A DNA stretch of 33,177 nt from Flavobacteriales bacterium (GTDB lineage: Bacteria > Bacteroidota > Bacteroidia > Flavobacteriales > TMED113), in NCBI GenBank assembly GCA_002718035.1, contig PBCX01000005.1, positions 139,638-172,814 of the forward strand, in the 5' to 3' direction. A program made the position numbers and the translations under genes. Shown here piece after piece: positions 7,452-15,086 of the stretch (the first letter of the stretch is position 1; every line of letters begins with the position of its first letter). The notes below the pieces were generated by a model. The model was not told where the DNA came from. It did not search any database and was given only the letters and a program-made list of their open reading frames with translations.

Positions 7452-8709
7452 TTATTTTAACTTTTATGGATGTTATTCTAGTTTTATTTGCGCCTTCAAT
7501 TGTAAATAAAATATTTTTTAATTTGTAAGATTCTCCTTTCTTAGGGATCATACCGTAGTTTTCAATTATGAATCCTGCTAATGTATCTGCATCACCTTTT
7601 TTTTCTTCGAAAGCCTCTTCATCAATATCACAAATTCTATAAAAATCCATTAAAGTCACTTTTCCTTGGAAAATATAAGTGTGCATATCTAGCTTTGAGC
7701 ATATAACATCTTCTTGGTCAAATTCATCACTAATTTCACCAATGATCTCTTCAATAATGTCCTCTAAAGTTACTATTCCAGATGTGCCTCCATATTCATC
7801 TACAACAATAACCATATGTTGTTTAATTTGCTTTATCTCTTTTAATAAATCATCAATTTTTTTTGTTTCAGGAACGAAAAAAGGTTCTCTTAATAATCGT
7901 CCCCAATTAAAATTTTTATTACCTAAATAGGGAAGGAGATCTTTAATGTGTAAAACACCTTTAATGTTGTCTAAACTTTCTTCAAATATTGGTATTCTAG
8001 AATAACCAGAACTTAGTACAATTTCAATTAATTTGTTTAACGGAGTATTAATCTCAATTGAAACTACATCAATTCTTGATTTCATTATTTGTTTGACATC
8101 TGTTTTTCCAAATTGAACGATACCTTCTAAAAATTTATTTTCTTTACCATTTTCCTCACTAGATGTGATATTTATTGCATCAGATAAATTTTCAATTGAA
8201 GGGTTCTCTTTGAAACGTTCGAAAGATCCGTTTAAAAAACCAGTTGTTTTAATTAAAACATAAGAAATAGGAGAAACAATTTTGGAAATAATATTAATAG
8301 GAATGGACATTTTTTTGACTACATAAATAGAGTTATTGTTTGCAAAAATTTTTGGCAGAACTTCTCCGAATATCAGTAAAATAAATGTTATTAAAAGTAT
8401 TTGAAATAATATTTCATTTAAAAAAGGAAAAGTTGAAAAGACTAAATTGCTTTCGAATATATAGGTAGCTAAAATGACGATAGCAATATTAATAATATTA
8501 TTTGCAATTAAAATTGTCGCAAGAAGAAATTTAGGATTGTTCAAATGATTAATACTAATTTTATCTTGTGACTTATTAGATTCTTTTATTTTTGAAAGAT
8601 CAGATGGGTTTAATGAAAAAAAAGCCACCTCAGAAGCAGAAATTAAGCCAGATAATAAAATCAAAATTATCCAAAATAAAATTAATAAATAAGTAGAGGG
8701 GTCGTCCAA
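7441..8709 (-). CDS. gldE: Gliding motility-associated protein GldE (CNNM/CorC-like, DUF21-CBS-CorC)
   Basis: A 422-residue inner-membrane protein with three parts in order: a DUF21 (CNNM) transmembrane domain of three to four helices (about residues 1-135, including SGLISASEVAFFSL), a CBS-domain pair (about 200-325, including MKSRIDVVSIEINTPL and VVDEYGGTSGIVTLEDIIEE), and a C-terminal CorC/HlyC domain (about 335-420, with AGFIIENYGMIPKKGE). The architecture is shared with magnesium/cobalt efflux proteins. Naming it GldE rests on the adjacent, overlapping gldD. The gene starts 15 bases after ssb ends, so all four genes from mutY probably share a transcript. Whether GldE moves ions is unknown. 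Confidence 0.92.
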   Translation of the reverse strand: MDDPSTYLLILFWIILILLSGLISASEVAFFSLNPSDLSKIKESNKSQDKISINHLNNPKFLLATILIANNIINIAIVILATYIFESNLVFSTFPFLNEILFQILLITFILLIFGEVLPKIFANNNSIYVVKKMSIPINIISKIVSPISYVLIKTTGFLNGSFERFKENPSIENLSDAINITSSEENGKENKFLEGIVQFGKTDVKQIMKSRIDVVSIEINTPLNKLIEIVLSSGYSRIPIFEESLDNIKGVLHIKDLLPYLGNKNFNWGRLLREPFFVPETKKIDDLLKEIKQIKQHMVIVVDEYGGTSGIVTLEDIIEEIIGEISDEFDQEDVICSKLDMHTYIFQGKVTLMDFYRICDIDEEAFEEKKGDADTLAGFIIENYGMIPKKGESYKLKNILFTIEGANKTRITSIKVKINEN

Positions 8710-8724
8710 TGCGTTTTTATTTAG

Positions 8725-9225
8725 TTAAAAGGGGAGGTCGTCATCACTAGATTTATTTTCAGACGATTCCATTTTTTTTTCATCATTTGATGAGTTTTCG
8801 TTTTGAGTTGTAGGGGGTCGATTTAAATTGTCAGTTAAATTATTTTTTTCTGCTCCATAATTATTAAAAACATCAGTTTCATTTCTTTGCTCATTTCTAT
8901 TTTCAAGCATTTGGAAAGAAAATGATTTTATTTCTGTTGAGTATCTTTTTTCGCCAGAGTCATTTTCCCAGGAACGTGTTTCTAATTTACCCTCTATATA
9001 TACTAAACTTCCTTTTTTTAAGTATCTCTCAGCAGTTTCAGCTGGTTTGTTCCACATTACTATTTTGTGCCATTCTGTTTTTTCTACTTTGTTTCCAGAC
9101 TTATCGGTATAAGACTCATCTGTAGCAACCGAAAAGTTGGCTACTTTAGACATTCCAACTTCTCTAATTTCAGGGTCTTGACCTAATCTACCAATAAGAG
9201 TTACTTTATTTAATGAACCTGCCAT
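8725..9225 (-). CDS. ssb: Single-stranded DNA-binding protein
   Basis: A 166-residue SSB that coats single-stranded DNA in replication, recombination and repair. The OB fold spans about residues 1-110: NKVTLIGRLGQDPEIREV at the start, TEWHKIVMWNKPAETAERYL in the middle, and SLVYIEGKLETRSWEN. A Gln/Asn/Ser-rich linker follows, and the acidic tip ends DDDLPF, the partner-binding tail of SSB. The frame is open upstream to 9261, but the ATG at 9225 gives the standard MAGSLNKV opening, and a TATATTTG box sits 19 bases before it, so I chose 9225. It has a possible promoter of its own besides read-through from mutY. Confidence 0.97.
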   Translation of the reverse strand: MAGSLNKVTLIGRLGQDPEIREVGMSKVANFSVATDESYTDKSGNKVEKTEWHKIVMWNKPAETAERYLKKGSLVYIEGKLETRSWENDSGEKRYSTEIKSFSFQMLENRNEQRNETDVFNNYGAEKNNLTDNLNRPPTTQNENSSNDEKKMESSENKSSDDDLPF

Positions 9226-9244
9226 AATTTTATATTGTTTAAAG

Positions 9245-9252
9245 CAAATATA
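9245..9252 (-). promoter_or_regulatory. Probable -7 box for ssb (supports the ATG at 9225)
   Basis: TATATTTG on the minus strand (CAAATATA at 9245-9252) matches TANNTTTG and lies exactly 19 bases before the ssb ATG, the same distance as at rplU and HU. No clear -33 TTG is seen. If the box is real, the in-frame start at 9261 would lie upstream of the transcript and could not be used. Confidence 0.55.
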
Positions 9253-9262
9253 AAAAATCAAA

Positions 9263-10324
9263 TTATTTAATTAGATGTTCGTTTAAATATTTTGATATTG
9301 GTTTAGGAAAGGGATATTTAATTATTTCACTTTTATGAGCTCTAATAAAATTTTTATTATAAAAAAAATTCATAGCTTTTCCTTCTAATTTCCAAAAACA
9401 TATATTTAATTTTTGGTGAGACAGTTTGTGTATTATTTTTTTTGATAACAAAGGAGAATTGATTTTTTTAATTTTAAATTTATTTTGAATACTTAATTTT
9501 AGCAATTCATTTTCAATTGTTTCGTTAGTTTCAATTAACGGTAGTTCGTATAAATTTTTCCAAATATCAAAATTTTTTCTTTTTTGTAAGTAAATATAAT
9601 TTTTATCACATATAAATAAATAATTTAAATGCCTTAGTTTAATTTTTTTTTGATTTTTAATCTTACGTGGCCTAGATCTAATATTTTGAAGCTCATATGA
9701 TTTACAATATTTTACAATTACACATATATTGCATTTTGGATTCATAGGTTTACATTGTATTGATCCAAAATCCATGATGGCTTGATTGTAATCACCAAAG
9801 TTATTTTCTGGTAATAATTCTTCAGCTTTTTGTTTAAATATTTTTTGACTAGATAATTTATTAATAGGTTTAGAAATATTAAATACTCTACTTAGAACTC
9901 TGTAAACATTTCCATCTAAAACAGCTTTTTTTTCATTATTACATATTGAGCTAATTGCAGAAGCAGTATATTCTCCAATTCCTTTTAATTTAATTAATTT
10001 GTCGTAAGATTTCGGAAATTTTTTTTTTTCATTGTATAAAATTTTCGCATTTTTTAACATGTTAAGAGCCCTATTGTAGTATCCAAGTCCTTGCCAAACT
10101 TTAAGAATTTCTGAATCGCTCGATTTAGCAAGTGATTCTAAGTTTGGAAATTTGGAGATAAATTCATTATAGTAATTTATTCCCTGAGATATTTTTGTTT
10201 GTTGTAATACAATTTCTGAGACCCAAATTTTATAAGAGTTTTTTGTTTTTCTCCAGGGTAAATCTCTCTTGTTAATATGGTACCAACTAATTATTGATTC
10301 TGATATTTTTTTTTTAAAATTCAT
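9263..10324 (-). CDS. mutY: A/G-specific adenine glycosylase MutY
   Basis: A 353-residue base-excision repair enzyme that removes adenine mispaired with 8-oxoguanine. The catalytic Glu37 lies in WVSEIVLQQT, the helix-hairpin-helix is LKGIGEYTASA (113-123), and catalytic Asp137 is in VLDGNVYRV. The [4Fe-4S] ligands are Cys191, 198, 201 and 207 with the classical C-x6-C-x2-C-x5-C spacing. The C-terminal part (about 225-353) corresponds to the NUDIX-like domain that recognises 8-oxoG, though it is divergent and Lys-rich. It is first in the minus-strand mutY-ssb-gldE-gldD run and diverges from the HU gene across 46 bases. Confidence 0.96.
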   Translation of the reverse strand: MNFKKKISESIISWYHINKRDLPWRKTKNSYKIWVSEIVLQQTKISQGINYYNEFISKFPNLESLAKSSDSEILKVWQGLGYYNRALNMLKNAKILYNEKKKFPKSYDKLIKLKGIGEYTASAISSICNNEKKAVLDGNVYRVLSRVFNISKPINKLSSQKIFKQKAEELLPENNFGDYNQAIMDFGSIQCKPMNPKCNICVIVKYCKSYELQNIRSRPRKIKNQKKIKLRHLNYLFICDKNYIYLQKRKNFDIWKNLYELPLIETNETIENELLKLSIQNKFKIKKINSPLLSKKIIHKLSHQKLNICFWKLEGKAMNFFYNKNFIRAHKSEIIKYPFPKPISKYLNEHLIK

Positions 10325-10343
10325 CGTTATATTATAAATATAT

Positions 10344-10351
10344 TATATTTG
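10344..10351 (+). promoter_or_regulatory. Probable -7 box for the HU-like gene
   Basis: TATATTTG on the plus strand matches TANNTTTG and lies exactly 19 bases before the TTG start at 10371. The next upstream in-frame codons contain no ATG and reach a TGA, so the box supports the TTG as the true start. No strong -33 element is visible. Confidence 0.55.
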
Positions 10352-10370
10352 AACCCAAAAATTTACTGAA

Positions 10371-10667
10371 TTGACAAAATTAGAGTTAATAAAGAAAATA
10401 TCTCAAAGGACAGGTATAGAAAGACAAGAAGTTTTAACAGTGTTAGAGTCAATGATGCTCAATATTCAAAACTTTGTCGCAGAGGGAGAAACTATTTACT
10501 TAAGAGGCTTTGGTAGTTTTGGTCCAAAAATAAGAGCTCAAAAAACAGCTAGGAATATTTCTAATAATACAACAATAATAATTCCAGAGCATGTTGCTCC
10601 GCATTTTAAACCCTCGAAATCTTTTGTCAAAAAAGTAATGGAAAAGAATAATAAACAAAATACATAG
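10371..10667 (+). CDS. HU-family DNA-binding protein
   Basis: A 98-residue nucleoid protein of the HU/IHF family. It has the usual helical N-terminus (TKLELIKKISQRTGIERQEV), the LRGFGSF segment at about residues 44-50 and a DNA-contacting arm containing ARNISNNTTIIIPEHVAPHFKPS, where the Pro of the intercalating tip is expected. Length is as in bacterial HU. The start codon is TTG: there is no in-frame ATG before an upstream stop, and the protein aligns from this residue with typical HU. It heads a plus-strand run with the 30-residue basic protein and rng, 4 bases ahead of the former. HU bends DNA and helps compact the nucleoid; specificity cannot be told from sequence. Confidence 0.93.
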   Translation: MTKLELIKKISQRTGIERQEVLTVLESMMLNIQNFVAEGETIYLRGFGSFGPKIRAQKTARNISNNTTIIIPEHVAPHFKPSKSFVKKVMEKNNKQNT

Positions 10668-10671
10668 TGAT

Positions 10672-10764
10672 ATGCCTAGTGGCTCAAAGAGAAAAAGACA
10701 TAAGATATCTACTCATAAACGAAAAAAGCGTTTAAGAAAGAATAGACATAAGAAAAAGAAATAA
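10672..10764 (+). CDS. Very small, extremely basic protein (30 residues), possible ribosomal component
   Basis: From the ATG at 10672 I read a 30-codon frame, MPSGSKRKRHKISTHKRKKR followed by LRKNRHKKKK and a TAA stop. Twenty of the 30 residues are Lys, Arg or His and there are no acidic residues. I recall near-identical short proteins between HU and RNase G genes in other Bacteroidota, which argues that it is a real gene, not chance. The KRKRHK...HKRKKR...RKNR pattern is reminiscent of the COX24/AURKAIP1 (mS38/bS22-like) small ribosomal proteins; that assignment is tentative. It lies 4 bases after the HU stop and 23 bases before the first possible rng start, and so should be co-transcribed with both. 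Confidence 0.75.
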   Translation: MPSGSKRKRHKISTHKRKKRLRKNRHKKKK

Positions 10765-10787
10765 TTTTCTTTTTTAGTAGCCTTATT

Positions 10788-12365
10788 TTGTATAATAATA
10801 ATAGTGGTTTGGCTAGTGAACTAATAGTTAGAAATAACAAAGATAATATTGATGTTGCTTTGTTGAAGAATGGTAGGTTGGTAGAATTACATAAAATTCA
10901 ACCAGAAAATAGTTTTTCAATAGGTGATATTTATTTAGGAGAAATAAGAAAAACATCTCCTCAACTTAACTCTGCGTTTGTAAACGTTGGTTATGAAAAA
11001 GATGGCTTTTTACATTACCACGATCTAGGTCCTCAGTATAACACTTTTGCTCATTTTGTTAAGCAAACTATGTCTGCAAAGGTGTCAAAATGGCAATTAA
11101 CTAATATTAAAAGTTTTCCTAATTTAAATAAAGATGGAGCTATTGATGATGTTCTTGAGAAAAAACAAAATATTCTTGTTCAAGTATCTAAGGAGCCAAT
11201 TTCTACTAAGGGCCCGCGAATCGTGTCTGAAATTTCTTTAGCAGGTAGATATGTAGTTTTAATGCCTTTTTCTAATAGGATTTCAATTTCTCAAAAAATT
11301 AAATCTCAAGCTGAAAAGGATAGGTTGAAGAATTTAATTAAAAGTATTATTCCAAAAAATTTTGGTATGATTGTAAGAACTGTTGCCGAGGGTAAGAAAG
11401 TCGCAGAATTGGATTCAGATTTAAGATCATTAATTAATCAGTGGAAGATTATACATTCGAAACTTAGAAATGCTGAACCTGGAACAAAAATATTTGGTGG
11501 AATTAGCAAATTGTCATCTATCTTGAGAGATATATTGAATGATAGTTTTAATAAGATAATAGTTGATGATCAAGATTTATTTGATGAATTAAAAACATAT
11601 TTAAAAAATAATATTCCTACCAAAGAAAAAATCCTTTCAAAATATAATGGCTCACAACCAATTTTTGATAAGTTTTACATAGAAAAACAAATAAAGAGTT
11701 CTTTTGGACAAAATGTTTCAATGAAAAAAGGATCATATTTAGTTATTGAGCATACTGAAGCGATGCATGTGATTGATGTTAATAGTGGCAACAGATATGT
11801 AAAAGAAACTTCACAGGAAGAAAATGCTTTTCAAGTTAATTTACAAGCCGCAGAAGAAATAGCCCGTCAATTAAGGTTGAGAGATATGGGAGGCCTAATC
11901 GCAGTAGATTTTATAGATATGAATTTAGCTGCAAATAGGAAAAAATTAACTACTGCGTTAATTGATTTTATGAAAGAAGATAGAGCTAAGCATAAAATTT
12001 TACCACCAAGTAAGTTTGGAATTATTGAAATTACTAGGCAAAGAGTTAGACCAGTAATGAAAATAAAAACTGATGAAAAACTAGACTATAAGTATATAGA
12101 AGCTCCAATATTAATAATTGATGAGATAAAAGAAAAATATGAAATGTTAGCTTCAAAAAGAAAAAAATTGTCCAAGAAAGGAATTCATCACATAACTTTA
12201 TGCGCACATCCTTTTATTATTACATATTTAAAAGCAGGTTTTCCTTCAATTAGAACTAAATGGTATTTTAAATATAAATTGAGAATTCATCTAAGATCCA
12301 ATAATGCATATAAATTTCTTCAGTATACATTTTTTGACCCTTCAAATAATACAATTACGTTTTAA
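10788..12365 (+). CDS. rng: Ribonuclease G/E
   Basis: A 525-residue endoribonuclease of the RNase E/G family, which cuts single-stranded RNA in rRNA maturation and mRNA decay. An S1-like RNA-binding segment (about residues 35-130, with NSAFVNVGYEKDGFLHYHDLG) precedes the DNase I-like catalytic domain. The Mg-binding aspartates are Asp330 in HVIDVNSG and Asp374 in AVDFIDMN, spaced as in E. coli RNase E. No CPxC zinc-link is visible after RQRVRP. The frame has no ATG start: it begins with TTG at 10788, and a second TTG at 10809 would give MASELIVRN, closer to the usual family opening. The 3' end overlaps the convergent transporter frame by 24 bases. Confidence 0.94.
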   Translation: MYNNNSGLASELIVRNNKDNIDVALLKNGRLVELHKIQPENSFSIGDIYLGEIRKTSPQLNSAFVNVGYEKDGFLHYHDLGPQYNTFAHFVKQTMSAKVSKWQLTNIKSFPNLNKDGAIDDVLEKKQNILVQVSKEPISTKGPRIVSEISLAGRYVVLMPFSNRISISQKIKSQAEKDRLKNLIKSIIPKNFGMIVRTVAEGKKVAELDSDLRSLINQWKIIHSKLRNAEPGTKIFGGISKLSSILRDILNDSFNKIIVDDQDLFDELKTYLKNNIPTKEKILSKYNGSQPIFDKFYIEKQIKSSFGQNVSMKKGSYLVIEHTEAMHVIDVNSGNRYVKETSQEENAFQVNLQAAEEIARQLRLRDMGGLIAVDFIDMNLAANRKKLTTALIDFMKEDRAKHKILPPSKFGIIEITRQRVRPVMKIKTDEKLDYKYIEAPILIIDEIKEKYEMLASKRKKLSKKGIHHITLCAHPFIITYLKAGFPSIRTKWYFKYKLRIHLRSNNAYKFLQYTFFDPSNNTITF

Positions 12366-13590
12366 TTGTTTATAAAAATAAATAATTGGTAAACTGAAAA
12401 AAAATAAAATAATTGAGCAAATTACATATCCATAAATAACATTTTCTTTTTCAGAAAAAAAATGGTAAGAAAATACAAAAATTAAAACAACTCTTATCAT
12501 TGTGTTAATGCTTACAAAAATACTAATCACTCTACCAATTTTATCGTTAGGAACATTGTCAAATAAAAAAGAATTTCTTAGAATTCTCACCCCAGAGTTA
12601 GATAAGCCAAGAATTATTGAAATAGTAAATAATGATACTAATGATTTATTACTAATCATGACCAAAATAGAAATACTTGTAAAAATTATTAGTAAAAAAC
12701 TTAATCTTATTTTATCAATATAAGTTATCCATTTATGAACAAAAAAGCCTGAAAAAAGAGCCCCAACAGCATAGCATAAATCAGTTATTGCAAAAACATA
12801 AGCTCCTTTTGTAAAGAAGTTTTTTATTAATAATGGAAGAAGCGTAAATAATTCAGTTAAAATAAAAGCAAAAATTATGTGGGAGCAAATTCCAAAAATT
12901 AAAATTAATTTATTTGATTTAAGAAATTTAATTCCAACATAAAGTCTTTTTAATATATCATCAGATCTTCTTTTATTTTTTTTTTTTGAGAATTTAATTT
13001 TACTTATTATTAGAGATCCAATTAAGAAAGTTATACTATCAATTAGTAATATTTTTTCAATACTCAAAGGATTAATGTTTATTGATTTAAAACTTAATCC
13101 TGATAATAAAATTGCGGCTAAACCCCCTGCAGCTACTGTGGTTGATTGACCAACAATTTCAATATAAGAGTTGATTTTTACGTAATTTTTTTTTTTCACT
13201 TATTTCTTGTGAAAATGCATAAAGAGTTGGGTAATAAATAATGTAGTAAAAACAAGTAGTTGAGAATATTAATGCAATTAAGATTGTGGAAATAATTGTT
13301 GAGTTTATGTAAATAATTAAAAAAGAGAATATAAAAATTATTAAACCAACATAGAAATTTAGTTTTTCAAGAATAATTTTCCTATTGTATTTGTCAATAA
13401 TTGTTCCCGAATACAGTCCCCAGAATAAACCAACAAGAGTAACTGATCCGAAAATAACAGAAAATAATGAGTTTAGATTTAAGTTGTTCGTAAAATACCA
13501 TGGTATGGCGATCATACTAATACCAGAAGATAATCCAGATATTATATGTGATGAAAATAAGAGAAGAAGCTTAGTATTATTTTTTAACAT
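12342..13590 (-). pseudogene. MFS transporter split by a frameshift in an 11-A tract
   Basis: Two overlapping minus-strand frames together make one transporter. The first (13590-13159) encodes 143 residues opening KLLLLFSSHIISGLSSGISM, with several membrane helices and the MFS loop GTIIDKYNRKIILEK. The second (entered near 13199, ending 12342) supplies the remaining helices, including GVRILRNSFLFDNVPNDKIGRV. The frames meet at an A11 run (plus-strand T at 13186-13196). With ten A the reading SEKK-NYVKINSYIEIVGQSTT would continue unbroken for about 415 residues, a normal MFS length; as given, the first frame ends 9 codons later. The GTG at 13199 could start the second half alone, but half a transporter is unlikely to work. 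Substrate unknown. A sequencing indel, true inactivation, or slippage rescue are all possible. Confidence 0.8.
13186..13196. repeat. 11-base A/T homopolymer at the transporter frameshift
   Basis: Eleven T on the plus strand (eleven A in the coding direction of the MFS gene). Runs of nine or more A are known sites of RNA-polymerase slippage and of indel mutation. One base less restores the transporter frame. Confidence 0.95.
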
Positions 13591-13640
13591 TTGTGCAAAT
13601 TTGGCTTTTTATTGTTAAATTCTGCAATAAAATTTTAAAA

Positions 13641-14726
13641 TTGATAAATAAGGATCAAATTAATGAATTAAGTAATAGGCTGTTAAAATTAAAAATCAGT
13701 TTAAATATTGAAATAGCTGTTAAAGATTTAAAAGAAAAAAATCTAATTTCTCAAAATCCTAGTTTTTGGAGTGATAAAAGGAAAGCGGAAAAATTAATGA
13801 AAGAAGTTAAGTTTTTAGAATCTAAAATAAATAGTTATAAAAATTGCAAAAACTCAATTGATGACTTAGGTGTATTATTTCCTTTTTATTTAAATAAAGA
13901 GATAGAGGAAAATGAAATTTTGAGTCAATACAACATTTGTGTTAATTTAATTTCCAATCTCGAATTTAAAACAATGTTAAATGAGCCCCAAGACAATTCT
14001 ACTGCAATATTAACTATTAACCCTGGTGCTGGCGGCACTGAAAGTCAAGATTGGGCTGAAATTTTAATGAGGATGTATATTATGTGGGCAGAAAAAAATA
14101 ATTACAAAGTAAAAGAAATTAACTATCAAAGTGGTGATGTTGCAGGAATAAAGTCTGTGACTTTAGAAATTCAAGGAAGTTATTGTTATGGTTATTTAAA
14201 AGGAGAAAGTGGAGTTCATCGATTGGTAAGAATCTCACCATTTGACTCTAATTCAAGAAGGCATACATCTTTCTCATCAGTTTTCGTTTATCCGTTAGTT
14301 GATGAGGGAATAGAAATAAACATTAATATAGGAGATATTGAATGGGAAACATTTAGGTCAGGTGGCCCAGGTGGTCAGGCTGTTAATAAAATAGAAACAG
14401 CTGTTAGACTAAGGCACATTCCATCTGGAATAATAATTGAAAATTCAGAATCAGCCTCTCAGTTAGATAACAAAAAGAAGGCTATGTCATTATTAAAATC
14501 TAGACTTTATTTAATTGAATTAGAAAAACTAAATGAAAAAAAAAATGAAGTAGAGGCTTCCAAAAAGAAAATAGAGTGGGGTTCTCAAATAAGAAATTAT
14601 GTTATGCATCCTTACAAATTGGTAAAAGATTTAAGAACTAATGAGGAAACAACAGATGTTCAAAATGTATTAAACGGAGAAATAGACTCATTTATCAAAG
14701 CATATTTAATGAACTTAAAAAAATAA
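13641..14726 (+). CDS. prfB: Peptide chain release factor 2
   Basis: A 361-residue release factor that ends translation at UGA and UAA. The stop-recognition tripeptide SPF lies at residues 199-201 (VRISPFDSN) and the catalytic GGQ at 244-246. The frame is open back to a GTG at 13593, but the TTG at 13641 gives MINKDQINELSNRL, which matches the usual flavobacterial RF2 opening, so I chose it. The coding frame is continuous: there is no in-frame UGA near codon 25, hence no programmed +1 frameshift as in E. coli. The residues around GGQ are unusual (SGGPGGQAVNK in place of SGAGGQNVNK). The ArsC-family gene follows after 2 bases and fumC 7 bases after that, forming one likely transcript. Confidence 0.96.
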   Translation: MINKDQINELSNRLLKLKISLNIEIAVKDLKEKNLISQNPSFWSDKRKAEKLMKEVKFLESKINSYKNCKNSIDDLGVLFPFYLNKEIEENEILSQYNICVNLISNLEFKTMLNEPQDNSTAILTINPGAGGTESQDWAEILMRMYIMWAEKNNYKVKEINYQSGDVAGIKSVTLEIQGSYCYGYLKGESGVHRLVRISPFDSNSRRHTSFSSVFVYPLVDEGIEININIGDIEWETFRSGGPGGQAVNKIETAVRLRHIPSGIIIENSESASQLDNKKKAMSLLKSRLYLIELEKLNEKKNEVEASKKKIEWGSQIRNYVMHPYKLVKDLRTNEETTDVQNVLNGEIDSFIKAYLMNLKK

Positions 14727-14728
14727 TT

Positions 14729-15079
14729 ATGTACAAAATAATTCACAATCCAAGATGTAGAAAAAGTAGAGAAGCGTTAAAAATTCTTCATGAAAAAAAA
14801 ATAAAAATCCAAGTATTAGAATATTTAAAAGAACCATTGACAAAGAATCAATTTACAGAAATAATTTCTTTATTAAGTGACTACGATATAGAAAGAGTGT
14901 TAAGAAAAAATGAATTAGTTTATAAAGAAAAATATAAAAATAAAGTTTTAAATAAAGAGGAACTAGTTGATGCTATTTACAACCACCCTATTTTAATTGA
15001 AAGGCCAATTGTATTTAATGAGAAAGTTGCAATTATTGCTAGACCAGCAGAAAATATATTAGATTTGTTAAAACAATAA
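14729..15079 (+). CDS. ArsC/Spx-family thioredoxin-fold reductase (arsenate reductase-like)
   Basis: A 116-residue protein of the glutaredoxin-coupled ArsC family. The opening IIHNPRCRKSREALKIL contains the N-terminal nucleophile Cys10 (family NPRCSKSR), and the two family arginine motifs are present as ERPIVFN and ARPAENILDLL near the C-terminus. In characterised members Cys10 attacks arsenate and glutathione/glutaredoxin completes the cycle. No arsR, acr3 or arsB lies nearby, so dedicated arsenic resistance is not implied; many such genes in Bacteroidota stand alone and may act as general thiol oxidoreductases. It starts 2 bases after prfB and ends 7 bases before fumC. Confidence 0.85.
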   Translation: MYKIIHNPRCRKSREALKILHEKKIKIQVLEYLKEPLTKNQFTEIISLLSDYDIERVLRKNELVYKEKYKNKVLNKEELVDAIYNHPILIERPIVFNEKVAIIARPAENILDLLKQ

Positions 15080-15086
15080 TTTTGCT

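Noticed and set aside
9226-9261. N-terminal extension of SSB from an upstream start at 9261
   Set aside because: Family alignment begins at MAGSLNKV, and the promoter-like box at 9245-9252 lies inside the extension.
12502-12723. Plus-strand open frame of 73 codons inside the transporter
   Set aside because: Antisense shadow of the MFS coding sequence, which has clear transporter features in the other direction.
13593-13640. GTG-started N-terminal extension of RF2
   Set aside because: The 16 extra residues (hydrophobic, MQIWLFIVKF) do not fit any RF2 N-terminus, and the TTG at 13641 restores the standard opening.
13641-13740. Programmed +1 frameshift in prfB as in E. coli
   Set aside because: The frame is continuous across the usual frameshift position; no UGA is present there.
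14729-15079. Arsenic-resistance cluster
   Set aside because: A lone ArsC-family gene between prfB and fumC with no arsenite pump or ArsR; general thiol-reductase roles are equally possible.
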